Source: Kluyvera intermedia
Lineage (GTDB): Bacteria; Pseudomonadota; Gammaproteobacteria; Enterobacterales; Enterobacteriaceae
Length of the DNA stretch: 64,000 nucleotides
Assembly (NCBI RefSeq): GCF_021440345.1
Contig: NZ_JAKCNS010000047.1
Span: 31,654-95,653 of the forward strand
Direction of reading: 5' to 3'
Shown piece by piece: positions 8,846 through 18,504 of this stretch (positions are counted from its first letter, which is position 1; each line of letters begins with the position of its first letter). The notes under the pieces are model-generated. The model did no database searches and was not told the origin of the DNA. It was given only the letters and a program-made list of their open reading frames with translations. The position numbers were made by a program, and so were the translations under genes.

Positions 8846-9481
8846 GTGTTATCTTACTATTTTCAAGGTCTTATGCTTGGCGCTGCCATGATTCTTCCAC
8901 TTGGGCCGCAAAATGCTTTTGTCATGAACCAGGGCATTCGTCGTCAATATCACCTGATGATTGCGCTGCTCTGCGCGGTTAGCGACTTATTGCTTATCTG
9001 CGCCGGCATTTTTGGTGGCAGCGCACTGCTGATGTCATCCCCGTGGCTGCTGGCGCTGGTGACATGGGGCGGCGTCGCCTTCTTGCTGTGGTACGGTTTC
9101 GGCGCGCTGAAAACGGCCATGGGCAGTAATATTGAACTGGCCAACGCGGAAGTGATGAAGCAGGGGCGCTGGAAGATTATCGCCACCATGCTGGCGGTGA
9201 CCTGGCTTAATCCGCATGTGTACATTGATACCTTTGTTGTACTGGGCAGTTTGGGCGGGCAACTGGATGTGATGCCTAAACGCTGGTTTGCACTTGGTAC
9301 CATCAGCGCATCGTTTTTATGGTTCTTCGCGCTTGCGCTGCTGGCAGCCTGGCTGGCACCGCGTCTGCGTACGGCGAAAGCTCAGCGAATTATCAACGTA
9401 GTGGTCGGTCTCGTGATGTGGATTATCGCTTTTCAGCTGGCAAAAGAGGGTGTTGGACACCTGCAGGCACTCATTAACTAA
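8846..9481 (+). CDS. argO: L-arginine exporter
   Basis: Inner-membrane exporter of arginine (and the toxic analogue canavanine), LysE family, 211 residues. The N-terminal LysE signature [11 protein letters not shown] is clear, and about six hydrophobic helices cover the protein. Translation starts at GTG (8846): the family-specific N-terminus LSYYFQG begins directly after it and there is no in-frame ATG before that. Activated by ArgP in E. coli, whose gene lies two genes downstream. Confidence 0.95.
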   Translation: MLSYYFQGLMLGAAMILPLGPQNAFVMNQGIRRQYHLMIALLCAVSDLLLICAGIFGGSALLMSSPWLLALVTWGGVAFLLWYGFGALKTAMGSNIELANAEVMKQGRWKIIATMLAVTWLNPHVYIDTFVVLGSLGGQLDVMPKRWFALGTISASFLWFFALALLAAWLAPRLRTAKAQRIINVVVGLVMWIIAFQLAKEGVGHLQALIN

Positions 9482-9566
9482 GCGTCATCTGATGGACTTT
9501 CATCTGGCAACGGCTAAGCTTGCAGGCAAGACCCCGTTGTCGGGTGATAACCATGGAGATACAACA

Positions 9567-10325
9567 GTGAAGTTTAAAGTGATGGCTCTGGCTGCAGTAA
9601 TCGGGTTTAGCGCAATGTCAGTGCAGGCAAATGAATTGCCGGATGGTCCACATATTGTCACGTCAGGGACAGCGAGCGTGGATGCGGTGCCTGATATCGC
9701 GACGCTTTCTATCGAAGTGAATATTGCTGCTAAAGATGCCGCGAGTGCCAAGAAACAGGCCGATCAGCGCGTTGCGCAATATCTCTCTTTCCTTGAACAA
9801 AACGGCGTAAACAAGAAAGATATTAGCTCCGCTAACCTGCGAACCCAGCCGGATTACGACTATCAGAATGGGAAAAGCGTACTGAAAGGCTATCGTGCAG
9901 TACGTACCGTGGAAGTCACGTTGCGCCAGCTGGATAAACTCAATTCTCTGCTCGACGGCGCCTTAAAGGCCGGGTTGAATGAAATCCGCTCGGTATCGCT
10001 GGGCGTTGCGCAGCCGGATGCATACAAAGATAAAGCGCGGAAAGCGGCAATTGAAGATGCTATTCATCAGGCGCAGTCGCTGGCGTCCGGATTCCACAGC
10101 AAGCTGGGGCCGGTATACAGCGTGCGTTATCACGTTTCTAACTACCAGCCTAGCCCGATGGTACGCATGATGAAAGCCGACGCAGCACCGGTTTCTGCAC
10201 AGGAAAGCTACGAGCAGGAAGCGATCCAGTTTGCCGATCAGGTCGATGTGGTGTTCCAGCTTCAGCCTGAACAGGCCGCAGCACCTGCGCCAGCAGCAGC
10301 TCCAGCTCCTGCAGCAGCGAAGTAA
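9567..10325 (+). CDS. yggE: Periplasmic SIMPL-domain (DUF541) oxidative-stress protein
   Basis: Secreted protein of 252 residues with a Sec signal peptide (KFKVMALAAVIGFSAMSVQA) cleaved before NELPDGP. The SIMPL/DUF541 domain fills the mature part. In E. coli YggE reduces intracellular reactive oxygen and forms octameric barrels. The start is the GTG at 9567, preceded by GGAGA, although the frame is open further upstream into argO. The C-terminal tail is an alanine/proline repeat (APAPAAAPAPAAAK), more regular than in E. coli. Confidence 0.92.
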   Translation: MKFKVMALAAVIGFSAMSVQANELPDGPHIVTSGTASVDAVPDIATLSIEVNIAAKDAASAKKQADQRVAQYLSFLEQNGVNKKDISSANLRTQPDYDYQNGKSVLKGYRAVRTVEVTLRQLDKLNSLLDGALKAGLNEIRSVSLGVAQPDAYKDKARKAAIEDAIHQAQSLASGFHSKLGPVYSVRYHVSNYQPSPMVRMMKADAAPVSAQESYEQEAIQFADQVDVVFQLQPEQAAAPAPAAAPAPAAAK

Positions 10326-10339
10326 TTGACGGTAATACT

Positions 10340-10372
10340 AAAAAGCCCTCGCGATGCGAGGGTTTTTTTTTA
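10340..10372. terminator. Bidirectional terminator between yggE and argP
   Basis: CCCTCGC, GAT, GCGAGGG with A residues on the left and nine T on the right, so the hairpin can stop transcription from yggE on the plus strand and from the convergent argP on the minus strand. Confidence 0.88.
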
Positions 10373-10374
10373 CC

Positions 10375-11268
10375 TTAATCCTGACGCAAAACTTTGTGCC
10401 CGTAAGCGAGCAGGGCGTCGGTCACCTTGCGCATCATGCGGCTTTCAGGTGCGAAACGGTGCCAGTAGAGCATACGGCGCTGGAATAACCCTGGTGTCAG
10501 GTCGATAAGCTCGCCGCTGGCCAGCTCTTTCTCAATTTGCAGATGGGGGATCATACAGCAGGTCGTGCCCTGACGCGCCAGCTGTACGAACGCTTCCGAC
10601 GAGTTAACGATATGACACGGTACGCTGCCCGGCGGCAGGTCGAAGTTCTGCTGTAAGAATGCCTGATGCATATCATCGAGGTGGTCAAAGGCAACAGCAG
10701 GGGCTTTCAGTAGCGCAGAACGCGTCACGCCATTCGGGAAATAACGTTCGGCGAAGGCTTTAGAACCCACAAACAGGTAATCAAGCGCGCCGAGCTGATC
10801 GACCAGACAGCTTGGCAATGCCTGCGGCTGAATACTCACCGCGCCGACCACTTCACCGCGACGCAGGCGTTCCTGGGTACGCGTTTCATCTTCCACCTGA
10901 AGGTTCAGGCGGATAGGGGAGTTGTTGAGAACCTCTGACAATGCGGGCAGCAGCCAGGTCGCCAGACTGTCGGCGTTGACCGCCAGCGACAGCAACAGAG
11001 GCGTTGAGCCGGTTTGTTCGTCACCCAGCCACTCTTCTTCCAGCAGCTCGACCTGACGCAGCAGCGCCAACAGCTTTTGCCCTTGTTCGGTTGGGCGTGG
11101 CGGGACAGTACGCACCAGTAGCGGCTGGCCGAACATGTTCTCCAGCTGTTTAATGCGCTGAGAAACGGCGGACTGAGTAATGCACAGTTTCTGCGCGGCG
11201 CGTTCAAACCCACGTTCCCTGATAACGGCATCCAGCGCCTGTAGTGTTCTGTAGTCCGGACGTTTCAT
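10375..11268 (-). CDS. argP: LysR-type transcriptional regulator ArgP
   Basis: Lysine/arginine-sensing LysR-family regulator that activates argO and other amino-acid genes. It also bears the older name IciA for inhibitor of chromosome initiation. The product has 297 residues, identical in length to E. coli. The helix-turn-helix lies near residues 17-45 ([20 protein letters not shown]), followed by a periplasmic-binding-like effector domain. The frame extends 12 codons upstream to 11304, but the ATG at 11268 (MKRPDYRTL) is the conserved start. Confidence 0.97.
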   Translation of the reverse strand: MKRPDYRTLQALDAVIRERGFERAAQKLCITQSAVSQRIKQLENMFGQPLLVRTVPPRPTEQGQKLLALLRQVELLEEEWLGDEQTGSTPLLLSLAVNADSLATWLLPALSEVLNNSPIRLNLQVEDETRTQERLRRGEVVGAVSIQPQALPSCLVDQLGALDYLFVGSKAFAERYFPNGVTRSALLKAPAVAFDHLDDMHQAFLQQNFDLPPGSVPCHIVNSSEAFVQLARQGTTCCMIPHLQIEKELASGELIDLTPGLFQRRMLYWHRFAPESRMMRKVTDALLAYGHKVLRQD

Positions 11269-11481
11269 TGCTCTGAGGTGCTCCCGTATAGGTGTTATCT
11301 GCACTATGACATAAATTGACCGTAGATACAGACGAAAATGGTTTGCACATTACTGTGATGTTGCTCACGTGTTGGGCCTCTCGTCCACGATGCCCAGCGA
11401 GAGCCCGGCGGGCGACTCGAATTGTGGCAGAGTTCTGTTCTATAATGCGCGGCAAATGATGACACCACAGGCGAAACTATC

Positions 11482-12141
11482 ATGACGCAGGATGAACTGA
11501 AAAAAGCAGTAGGCTGGGCGGCACTTCAATACGTACAGCCAGGTACGATTGTCGGTGTAGGCACGGGATCTACCGCGGCACACTTTATTGACGCGCTGGG
11601 TACCATGAAAGGACAAATTGAAGGCGCGGTCTCCAGCTCTGATGCCTCTACTGAGAAGCTGAAAAGCCTCGGTATCACCGTTTTCGATCTGAATGAAGTC
11701 GACCGTTTGGGCATCTATGTTGATGGTGCGGATGAGATCAACGGCCACATGCAGATGATCAAAGGCGGTGGTGCGGCGCTGACGCGTGAAAAAATCATTG
11801 CTTCGGTGGCGGATAAATTTATCTGCATCGCCGATGCCTCTAAGCAGGTTGATATCCTGGGCAACTTCCCGCTACCGGTTGAAGTTATTCCAATGGCGCG
11901 CAGCGCCGTAGCGCGTGAACTGGTTAAGCTGGGCGGTCGTCCGGAATATCGCCAGGGCGTAGTGACCGATAACGGTAACGTGATCCTCGATGTGCACGGC
12001 CTTGAAATCCTTGACGCAATTGCTCTGGAAAATGCTATCAATGGTCTTCCTGGCGTGGTTACCGTCGGTCTGTTTGCCAACCGTGGTGCCGACGTGGCGT
12101 TGATCGGTACCGCCGATGGCGTGAAAACTATTGTGAAATGA
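11482..12141 (+). CDS. rpiA: Ribose-5-phosphate isomerase A
   Basis: Interconverts ribose-5-phosphate and ribulose-5-phosphate in the non-oxidative pentose phosphate pathway. It has 219 residues as in E. coli. The substrate loop [12 protein letters not shown] and the catalytic region DGADEIN, followed by [12 protein letters not shown], are intact. The gene is divergent from argP across about 210 bases and monocistronic, with its own terminator. Confidence 0.98.
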   Translation: MTQDELKKAVGWAALQYVQPGTIVGVGTGSTAAHFIDALGTMKGQIEGAVSSSDASTEKLKSLGITVFDLNEVDRLGIYVDGADEINGHMQMIKGGGAALTREKIIASVADKFICIADASKQVDILGNFPLPVEVIPMARSAVARELVKLGGRPEYRQGVVTDNGNVILDVHGLEILDAIALENAINGLPGVVTVGLFANRGADVALIGTADGVKTIVK

Positions 12142-12148
12142 TCTGACC

Positions 12149-12180
12149 CGGGGGGAATGACTATTTCCCCCATTTTTTTT
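12149..12180 (+). terminator. Rho-independent terminator after rpiA
   Basis: GGGGGAA and TTTCCCCC form the stem, followed by nine T (after a CA), a few bases past the rpiA stop. Confidence 0.88.
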
Positions 12181-12406
12181 ATTCAGGCTAAATTTGGTGA
12201 CTTGTGTCACATTTACAACCCCATTCTTATTAACATCCCACGTTTAGTTTTCCGCTTAGCATTTTATGCTGGCATTTTGCCCTGCGTGACCGTTCTTCAT
12301 GACCCCGACGCAAACGTTCATATTGCCGCAATATTTATTTTTGATATGTTGCTTAGATGAACTTTCGTTCAGCACAACATCAGTAAAACAAAGACAGGAC
12401 GGGGAA

Positions 12407-13639
12407 ATGGCTAAGGTATCACTGGAAAAAGACAAAATTAAGTTTCTGCTGGTTGAAGGCGTGCACCAGAAGGCGCTGGATAGCCTTCGCGCAGCAGGTT
12501 ACACCAATATCGAATTTCACAAGGGTGCGCTGGATAGCGAACAGCTGAAGGAGTCGATCCGTGATGCTCATTTCATCGGCCTGCGATCCCGCACGCACTT
12601 GACGGAAGAGATCTTAGCGGCCGCTGAAAAACTGGTGGCGGTAGGTTGTTTCTGTATCGGTACCAACCAGGTTGACCTGAAAGCGGCGGCAAAACGCGGC
12701 GTTCCCGTGTTTAACGCCCCATTCTCCAACACTCGTTCCGTGGCGGAGCTGGTGATTGGCGAACTGCTATTACTGCTACGTGGTATTCCTGAAGCTAACG
12801 CCAAGGCGCACCGCGGCGTGTGGAATAAACTGGCGGCGGGCTCCTATGAAGCGCGCGGTAAAAAACTGGGCATCATCGGCTACGGCCACATTGGTACTCA
12901 GCTGGGGATTCTGGCTGAATCGCTGGGGATGCACGTCTTCTTCTACGACATTGAAAGCAAACTGCCGCTGGGCAATGCGACTCAGGTGCAGCATCTCTCT
13001 GACCTGCTGAACATGAGCGATGTGGTTAGCCTGCACGTGCCGGAAAACGCCTCCACCAAAAACATGATGGGCGCGGAAGAGCTGGCGCTAATGAAGCCTG
13101 GTGCGCTGCTGATTAACGCCTCACGAGGTACAGTCGTCGATATCCCAGCGCTGTGCGCCGTGCTGGCGAGCAAACACCTGGCCGGTGCTGCCGTTGACGT
13201 ATTCCCAACGGAACCTGCGACCAACAGCGAACCGTTCACATCGCCGCTGTGCGAATTCGACAACGTTATCCTGACGCCGCACATCGGTGGTTCTACTCAG
13301 GAAGCGCAGGAAAATATCGGTCTGGAAGTGGCCGGTAAACTGGCGAAGTACTCCGACAACGGTTCTACGCTGTCTGCGGTGAACTTCCCGGAAGTATCTT
13401 TACCGCTGCACGGTGGCCGTCGTCTGCTGCACATCCATGAAAACCGTCCGGGCGTACTGACGGCGCTGAACCAGATCTTCGCCGATCAGGGCGTCAACAT
13501 TGCCGCACAGTATCTGCAAACTAACTCCGATATGGGTTATGTGGTTATTGATATTGAAGCGGAAGAAGATGTGGCTGAAAAAGCGCTGCTGAGCATGAAG
13601 GCAATTCCGGGCACTCTGCGCGCACGTCTGCTTTACTAA
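12407..13639 (+). CDS. serA: D-3-phosphoglycerate dehydrogenase
   Basis: First committed enzyme of serine biosynthesis; oxidises 3-phosphoglycerate with NAD and is feedback-inhibited by serine. It has 410 residues, the E. coli length. The NAD-binding motif is GYGHIGTQLG, the catalytic histidine lies in TPHIGGST, and the C-terminal ACT regulatory domain begins near residue 335 (HIHENRPGVLTALN). I chose the ATG at 12407 (MAKVSLEKD); the frame is open 36 codons further upstream but unlike the family. Lrp control is known in E. coli; no site is called here. Confidence 0.97.
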   Translation: MAKVSLEKDKIKFLLVEGVHQKALDSLRAAGYTNIEFHKGALDSEQLKESIRDAHFIGLRSRTHLTEEILAAAEKLVAVGCFCIGTNQVDLKAAAKRGVPVFNAPFSNTRSVAELVIGELLLLLRGIPEANAKAHRGVWNKLAAGSYEARGKKLGIIGYGHIGTQLGILAESLGMHVFFYDIESKLPLGNATQVQHLSDLLNMSDVVSLHVPENASTKNMMGAEELALMKPGALLINASRGTVVDIPALCAVLASKHLAGAAVDVFPTEPATNSEPFTSPLCEFDNVILTPHIGGSTQEAQENIGLEVAGKLAKYSDNGSTLSAVNFPEVSLPLHGGRRLLHIHENRPGVLTALNQIFADQGVNIAAQYLQTNSDMGYVVIDIEAEEDVAEKALLSMKAIPGTLRARLLY

Positions 13640-13650
13640 TCTCTCTTTCA

Positions 13651-13673
13651 CGGGCAGGCCAATGGTCTGCCCG
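13651..13673 (+). terminator. Probable terminator after serA
   Basis: CGGGCAGGCC, AAT loop, GGTCTGCCCG: a strong stem just past the serA stop, but with only a short T-poor tail (TATTCC). Confidence 0.6.
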
Positions 13674-13823
13674 TATTCCGTCAGCCCTTCCTGCGTCATC
13701 TTCCTTTCTGCAAGCGATACATCTCATTTACGAGCCTCGCCGCAAACGGTGATTAAAGGCTTCGCTGTACCTTGTCCACGTGAGAAAGCCACTTACGATA
13801 GAGGCTCAGCATGGGGCTGAAAC

Positions 13824-13970
13824 GGAAAAGCCCCTACCGAAGCAGGGGCTCTTAAAAGGAAAGGGACAATGATGAGACTCGTCATCATACTGCTGATTCT
13901 GTTAATCATCGCTTGGCCAGCATATTAACAGTCTTTATGCAGGAGGGAGGTTCGCCTCCCTCACCCTTTA
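13824..13970 (-). ncRNA. sibC: SibC-type antitoxin RNA
   Basis: Antisense RNA repressing the tiny toxin gene ibsC encoded on the other strand. Its minus-strand promoter is visible: TTGACA (14005-14000), a 17-base spacer, then TAAATT (13982-13977). The 3' end is a strong hairpin, GAGCCCCTGC-TTCG-GTAGGGGC followed by TTTT, ending at about 13824. The predicted length of about 147 bases fits the E. coli Sib RNAs of about 140. The location between serA and fau is that of E. coli sibC. Ends are estimates. Confidence 0.82.
13869..13928 (+). CDS. ibsC: IbsC-type small membrane toxin (19 residues)
   Basis: A 19-codon gene encoding MMRLVIILLILLIIAWPAY, a single hydrophobic helix with a Pro-Ala-Tyr end. 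It matches the Ibs family of E. coli (for example MMRLVIILIVLLLISFSAY), whose overproduction depolarises the inner membrane. AAAGGGA precedes the ATG at ribosome-binding distance. It lies fully inside the predicted SibC antisense transcript, which blocks its translation and destabilises its mRNA. Two adjacent ATG codons open the frame, as in other Ibs genes. Confidence 0.88.
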   Translation: MMRLVIILLILLIIAWPAY

Positions 13971-14019
13971 CCGAGGAATTTAGGTCAAAAATGCAGCGCT
14001 GTCAATCGACGAAAAACAC

Positions 14020-14616
14020 CTACCACTGCCACACTTTTGATGGTGTGACGACGGCGGGAAGGGGGATATCCCACTCTTCGACCGGCAGCGCGGTCACCTG
14101 CTGGCAGTCATGAGCGTAGCCAACGGGCTGGATGCCGTGCGCCTGCCAGTTTTGTAAGGTGCGATCGTAAAAACCACCGCCCATACCCAAACGCTGTCCG
14201 TGTTCATCAAAGGCAACCAGCGGCGTAATGAGAACATCCAGCTGATTCAGTGGCAGCACGTCGCGCACGTCGAGTTTCGGCTCGTTGATTTTCAGGCGGT
14301 TTATCACCAGATTGCTTTGCGGATGGTAGTGCAGAAACAACAGGTTGCCCGGGCTGAACGGATGCAACACCGGTAGATAAACGCGCTTGCCCGCTTGCCA
14401 GAGTTGTTCAATCAGCGGTTGGGTATCAAGTTCACCGTCAAAGGACAAAAACACAGCGACGGTTTGCGCCATGACAATTGGCGGCCAGGCCATCATTCGG
14501 GCCGCGGCCTGTTGGCCAAACTGAGTTTGTTGCTCTGATGTGAGCGCACGACGACGCTGCCGGATTAGCTGACGAATTTCTTGTCGGGAGAGAATGTGCT
14601 CTGGAAGCTGTGTCAT
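14020..14616 (-). CDS. fau: 5-formyltetrahydrofolate cyclo-ligase
   Basis: ATP-dependent conversion of 5-formyltetrahydrofolate to 5,10-methenyltetrahydrofolate (also called ygfA). The product is 198 residues from ATG 14616. E. coli annotations begin about 16 codons later at the position read here as LIRQRRRAL, which is not an ATG in this genome. The family motif GMGGGFYDRTL is intact. It is the last gene of the zapA/ssrS/fau strand cluster: 6S RNA lies immediately upstream, and in E. coli fau is co-transcribed with it. Confidence 0.94.
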   Translation of the reverse strand: MTQLPEHILSRQEIRQLIRQRRRALTSEQQTQFGQQAAARMMAWPPIVMAQTVAVFLSFDGELDTQPLIEQLWQAGKRVYLPVLHPFSPGNLLFLHYHPQSNLVINRLKINEPKLDVRDVLPLNQLDVLITPLVAFDEHGQRLGMGGGFYDRTLQNWQAHGIQPVGYAHDCQQVTALPVEEWDIPLPAVVTPSKVWQW

Positions 14617-14636
14617 AACGACCGGTAGGTAGAAGG

Positions 14637-14820
14637 GGAATCTCCGAGATGCCGCCGCAGGCTGTAACCCTTGAACCCTTGGTTCAAGGTGAATGCGTCG
14701 TCACAGTTTTAAGGCTTCTCGGACGGACCGAGCATGCTCACCAACCGTGGAGCGCCACATTCTTGTGGTATGAAATATCGGCTCAGGGGACTGGCCCGCT
14801 TGCGAACATCTCAGAGAAAT
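14637..14820 (-). ncRNA. ssrS: 6S RNA
   Basis: The 184-base minus-strand sequence starts ATTTCTCTGAGATGTTCGCA and ends GGCATCTCGGAGATTCC, nearly identical to E. coli 6S RNA. It has the same length and the same place between zapA and fau. 6S RNA folds into a long hairpin with a central bubble that mimics an open promoter, sequestering sigma-70 RNA polymerase in stationary phase. The terminal stem pairs CTCTGAGAT with ATCTCGGAG. Confidence 0.97.
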
Positions 14821-14861
14821 TTTTTCTTCACAGTTACTCTACCATAGTAAACTGCAAAGTG

Positions 14862-15317
<456 letters not shown>

Positions 15318-15348
15318 TCATGAAATCCTCCCAACAATGACGAATGCC

Positions 15349-15927
15349 ATGTCTATACAGAACGAAATGCCGGGTTACACCGCGGTGAACCAGCAATTAA
15401 ACCAACAAGGGGTAGGCCTGACGCCTGCTGAAATGCACGGTCTGCTAAGCGGCCTGCTGTGTGGCGGCAATAAGGACAGCTCCTGGCAGCCGCTGGTTCA
15501 TGACCTGACTAACGAAGGTCTGGCCTTCGGTCATGAACTGGCTCAGTCATTGCGTTCAATGCATGCCGCGACCAGCGATGCACTGGAAGATGACGGTTTT
15601 CTTTTTCAGCTTTATCTGCCTGATGGCGATGAAGTCAGCGTGTTTGAACGCGCTGACGCACTCTGTGGCTGGGTGAATCACTTCCTGCTAGGGTTGGGCA
15701 TGGTGCAGCCAAAGCTCGATAAAGTGAAAGGTGAAACAGGCGAAGCCATTGACGACCTTCGTAATATTGCGCAACTTGGTTATGAAGAAGATGAAGACCA
15801 GGAAGAGCTGGAGATGTCGCTGGAAGAGATTATCGAATACGTCCGCGTAGCCGCGCTGCTGTGCCACGATTTGTTCACTCGCCCGCAGCCAACAGCACCG
15901 GAAGTACAAAAACCAACATTACACTAA
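15349..15927 (+). CDS. ygfB: UPF0149 family protein YgfB
   Basis: A 192-residue all-helical, acidic protein of the YecA/YgfB (UPF0149) family. Its function is not defined in E. coli; in Pseudomonas aeruginosa a homologue affects beta-lactam resistance. The family start [10 protein letters not shown] is at ATG 15349, although an in-frame upstream start exists at 15307. The C-terminal half carries an acidic run ([20 protein letters not shown]). It is the first gene of the ygfB-pepP-ubiH-ubiI operon. Confidence 0.94.
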   Translation: MSIQNEMPGYTAVNQQLNQQGVGLTPAEMHGLLSGLLCGGNKDSSWQPLVHDLTNEGLAFGHELAQSLRSMHAATSDALEDDGFLFQLYLPDGDEVSVFERADALCGWVNHFLLGLGMVQPKLDKVKGETGEAIDDLRNIAQLGYEEDEDQEELEMSLEEIIEYVRVAALLCHDLFTRPQPTAPEVQKPTLH

Positions 15928-15992
15928 CCGTACCTGCTCCGTTTACTGCGCAAAGACGCTGACGGGGCGCTAAGGGATTGAAAGGAGATGTC

Positions 15993-17309
15993 ATGACACA
16001 GCAAGCGTTTCTCCGCCGTCGCCAGCAGCTGCTGGCGCAGATGAAGCCAGGCAGCGCGGCGTTGATTTTTGCCGCGCCCGAGGTGACTCGTAGTGCGGAC
16101 TCCGAGTATCCCTATCGCCAGAACAGTGATTTCTGGTACTTCACCGGCTTTAATGAGCCGGAAGCCTTGCTGGTGCTGATTAAAAGTGATGAAACCCACA
16201 ACCATAGCGTTCTGTTTAACCGCGTCCGCGACCTGACCGCAGAAATCTGGTTTGGCCGCCGTCTGGGCCAGGATGCGGCACCAGAAAAACTGGGCGTCGA
16301 CCGCGCGCTAGCCTTCAGCGAAATCAATCAGCAGCTGTATCAACTGCTGAATGGCCTGGATGTGATTTATCACGCGCAGGGCGAATATAGCTGGGCCGAC
16401 GAAATCGTCTTCACCGCGCTGGATAAGCTGCGCAAGGGTTCGCGTCAGAACCTGAGCGCGCCGGACTCGATTGTCGACTGGCGTCCTATGGTGCATGAAA
16501 TGCGCCTGTTCAAAGACAGCGAAGAGATTGAAATCCTGCGTCGCGCCGGTGAAATCAGCGCGCTGGCGCATACCCGCGCGATGGAAAAATGCCGTCCTGG
16601 GATGTTTGAATATCAGTTGGAAGGAGAAATTCTGCATGAGTTCTCCCGCCACGGAGCCCGTTATCCGTCCTACAACACCATCGTCGGCGGTGGTGAAAAT
16701 GGCTGTATCCTGCACTACACCGAAAATGAATCCGAGCTGCGCGACGGCGAACTGGTGCTGATTGATGCTGGCTGTGAATACCAGGGCTACGCCGGGGATA
16801 TCACCCGTACCTTCCCGGTTAACGGCAAATTCAGCCCGGCTCAGCGCGCCATTTACGACATCGTGCTCGCCTCGCTGCACAAATCGCTGGAGCTTTATCG
16901 TCCAGGCACTTCCATTCAGGAAGTCACCACCGAAGTGGTGCGCATCATGGTGACGGGTCTGCAAGGGCTGGGGATCCTTAAGGGCGAAGTCGATCAGCTG
17001 ATTGCCGATAACGCTCATCGTCCGTTCTTTATGCACGGTCTGAGCCACTGGCTGGGACTGGACGTCCACGACGTGGGTGCATACGGGGCCGATCGCTCTC
17101 GCGTGCTGGAGCCGGGCATGGTGCTGACCGTTGAGCCGGGCCTGTATATCGCCCCGGATGCCGATGTGCCGGCGGAGTATCGCGGCATCGGCATTCGTAT
17201 TGAAGATGACATTCTCATCACCGAAGACGGTAACGAAAATCTCACCGCCGATGTGGTGAAAACGGCTGATGACATTGAAGCGTTAATGGCGGCGGCGCGT
17301 CAGCTATGA
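15993..17309 (+). CDS. pepP: Xaa-Pro aminopeptidase (aminopeptidase P II)
   Basis: Manganese-dependent peptidase releasing N-terminal residues next to proline. The protein has 438 residues (E. coli 441). The C-terminal pita-bread domain carries the metal ligands: LIDAGCEYQGYAGDITRTF (two Asp), HGLSHWLGLDVHD (His) and the Glu residues of LTVEPGLY and GIRIEDD. AAGGAG lies 7 bases before ATG 15993, whereas a further ATG at 15978 lacks a ribosome binding site. The 3' end overlaps ubiH by 4 bases. Confidence 0.96.
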   Translation: MTQQAFLRRRQQLLAQMKPGSAALIFAAPEVTRSADSEYPYRQNSDFWYFTGFNEPEALLVLIKSDETHNHSVLFNRVRDLTAEIWFGRRLGQDAAPEKLGVDRALAFSEINQQLYQLLNGLDVIYHAQGEYSWADEIVFTALDKLRKGSRQNLSAPDSIVDWRPMVHEMRLFKDSEEIEILRRAGEISALAHTRAMEKCRPGMFEYQLEGEILHEFSRHGARYPSYNTIVGGGENGCILHYTENESELRDGELVLIDAGCEYQGYAGDITRTFPVNGKFSPAQRAIYDIVLASLHKSLELYRPGTSIQEVTTEVVRIMVTGLQGLGILKGEVDQLIADNAHRPFFMHGLSHWLGLDVHDVGAYGADRSRVLEPGMVLTVEPGLYIAPDADVPAEYRGIGIRIEDDILITEDGNENLTADVVKTADDIEALMAAARQL

Positions 17310-18484
17310 GCCTGATTATTGTCGGCGGCGGGATGACCGGTGCAACGCTGGCGCTGGCGGTCTCGCACCTCACTGAGGGCCGTTTGCCGGTACACCTGGT
17401 CGAGGCGGCAGATATCAATGCTGCCCAGCATCCGGGATTTGACGCCAGGGCGATTGCGCTGGCGGCGGGTACCTGTCAGCAGTTGGCGAAAATTGGCCTT
17501 TGGCAGGCCATCGCCGACTGCGCGACGGCTATCACCACCGTTCACGTCAGCGATCGCGGACATGCCGGTTTTGTAACTTTAGACGCGGCTGATTACCGTC
17601 TGGCGGCGCTGGGAAATGTGGTTGAACTGCACGATGTGGGTCAACGGCTTTTCACCCTGCTGCGCAAAGCTCGCGGCGTGACGCTGCACTGCCCTTCGCG
17701 GGTGACGCAGGTAGCGCGGCAAGCCGACGGCGTCAGCGTGACGCTGGATAACGGTGAAACGCTGAACGGCAAACTGCTGGTGGCCGCCGATGGCTCGCGC
17801 TCCACGCTTGGAGAACAGTGTGGTATCCACTGGCAGCAAGAGCCTTATAACCAGGTAGCGGTGATTGCTAACGTTACCACCGCCGTTGCTCATCAGGGGC
17901 GCGCATTTGAGCGCTTCACTGAACATGGGCCGCTGGCGATGCTGCCAATGTCGCAAAATCGCTGCTCGCTGGTGTGGTGCCATCCGCTGGAACGCCATGA
18001 CGAGGTATTAAGTTGGTCCGATGCACGTTTTTGCCATGAGTTGCAGCAGGCATTTGGCTGGCGCTTAGGGCAAATCACGCAAGCAGGTGCACGTAGCGTC
18101 TATCCGCTGTCGTTGACCACCGCTACGCGAACGGTATCGCACCGACTGGCGCTGGTAGGTAATGCCGCGCAGACGCTGCATCCGATTGCCGGGCAAGGGT
18201 TTAATCTCGGTATGCGTGATGTGATGACGCTGGCGGAAACGCTGACACAGGCGCATAACGTCCAGCAGGATATCGGTGACTATGCGCTACTTTGTCAGTA
18301 TCAACGCCAGCGCGCGGAGGATAAATCCGCGACTATCGGCGTCACCGATAGCCTGGTACATCTGTTCGCTAATCGTTGGGCTCCTTTGGTTGCCGGGCGC
18401 AACGCAGGGCTGATGGCGATGGAATTGTTTACCCCCGCACGCGATGTGCTGGCGCAGCGGACGCTGGGCTGGGTCGCCCGCTAG
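17306..18484 (+). CDS. ubiH: 2-octaprenyl-6-methoxyphenol 4-hydroxylase
   Basis: FAD monooxygenase of ubiquinone biosynthesis, hydroxylating the ring at C4 under aerobic conditions. It has 392 residues. The N-terminal dinucleotide motif is IIVGGGMTGATLAL and the second FAD motif is LVGNAAQTLHPIAGQGFNLG. The start ATG overlaps the pepP stop (ATGA), implying coupled translation, and ubiI, a homologous hydroxylase, follows 20 bases later. Confidence 0.96.
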   Translation: MSLIIVGGGMTGATLALAVSHLTEGRLPVHLVEAADINAAQHPGFDARAIALAAGTCQQLAKIGLWQAIADCATAITTVHVSDRGHAGFVTLDAADYRLAALGNVVELHDVGQRLFTLLRKARGVTLHCPSRVTQVARQADGVSVTLDNGETLNGKLLVAADGSRSTLGEQCGIHWQQEPYNQVAVIANVTTAVAHQGRAFERFTEHGPLAMLPMSQNRCSLVWCHPLERHDEVLSWSDARFCHELQQAFGWRLGQITQAGARSVYPLSLTTATRTVSHRLALVGNAAQTLHPIAGQGFNLGMRDVMTLAETLTQAHNVQQDIGDYALLCQYQRQRAEDKSATIGVTDSLVHLFANRWAPLVAGRNAGLMAMELFTPARDVLAQRTLGWVAR

Positions 18485-18504
18485 AAGCAGTTTAAGGAGT
18501 TAAT

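Noticed and set aside
15978..15992. Upstream ATG start for pepP
   Set aside because: The AAGGAG just after it serves as ribosome binding site for the ATG at 15993, and no such site precedes 15978.
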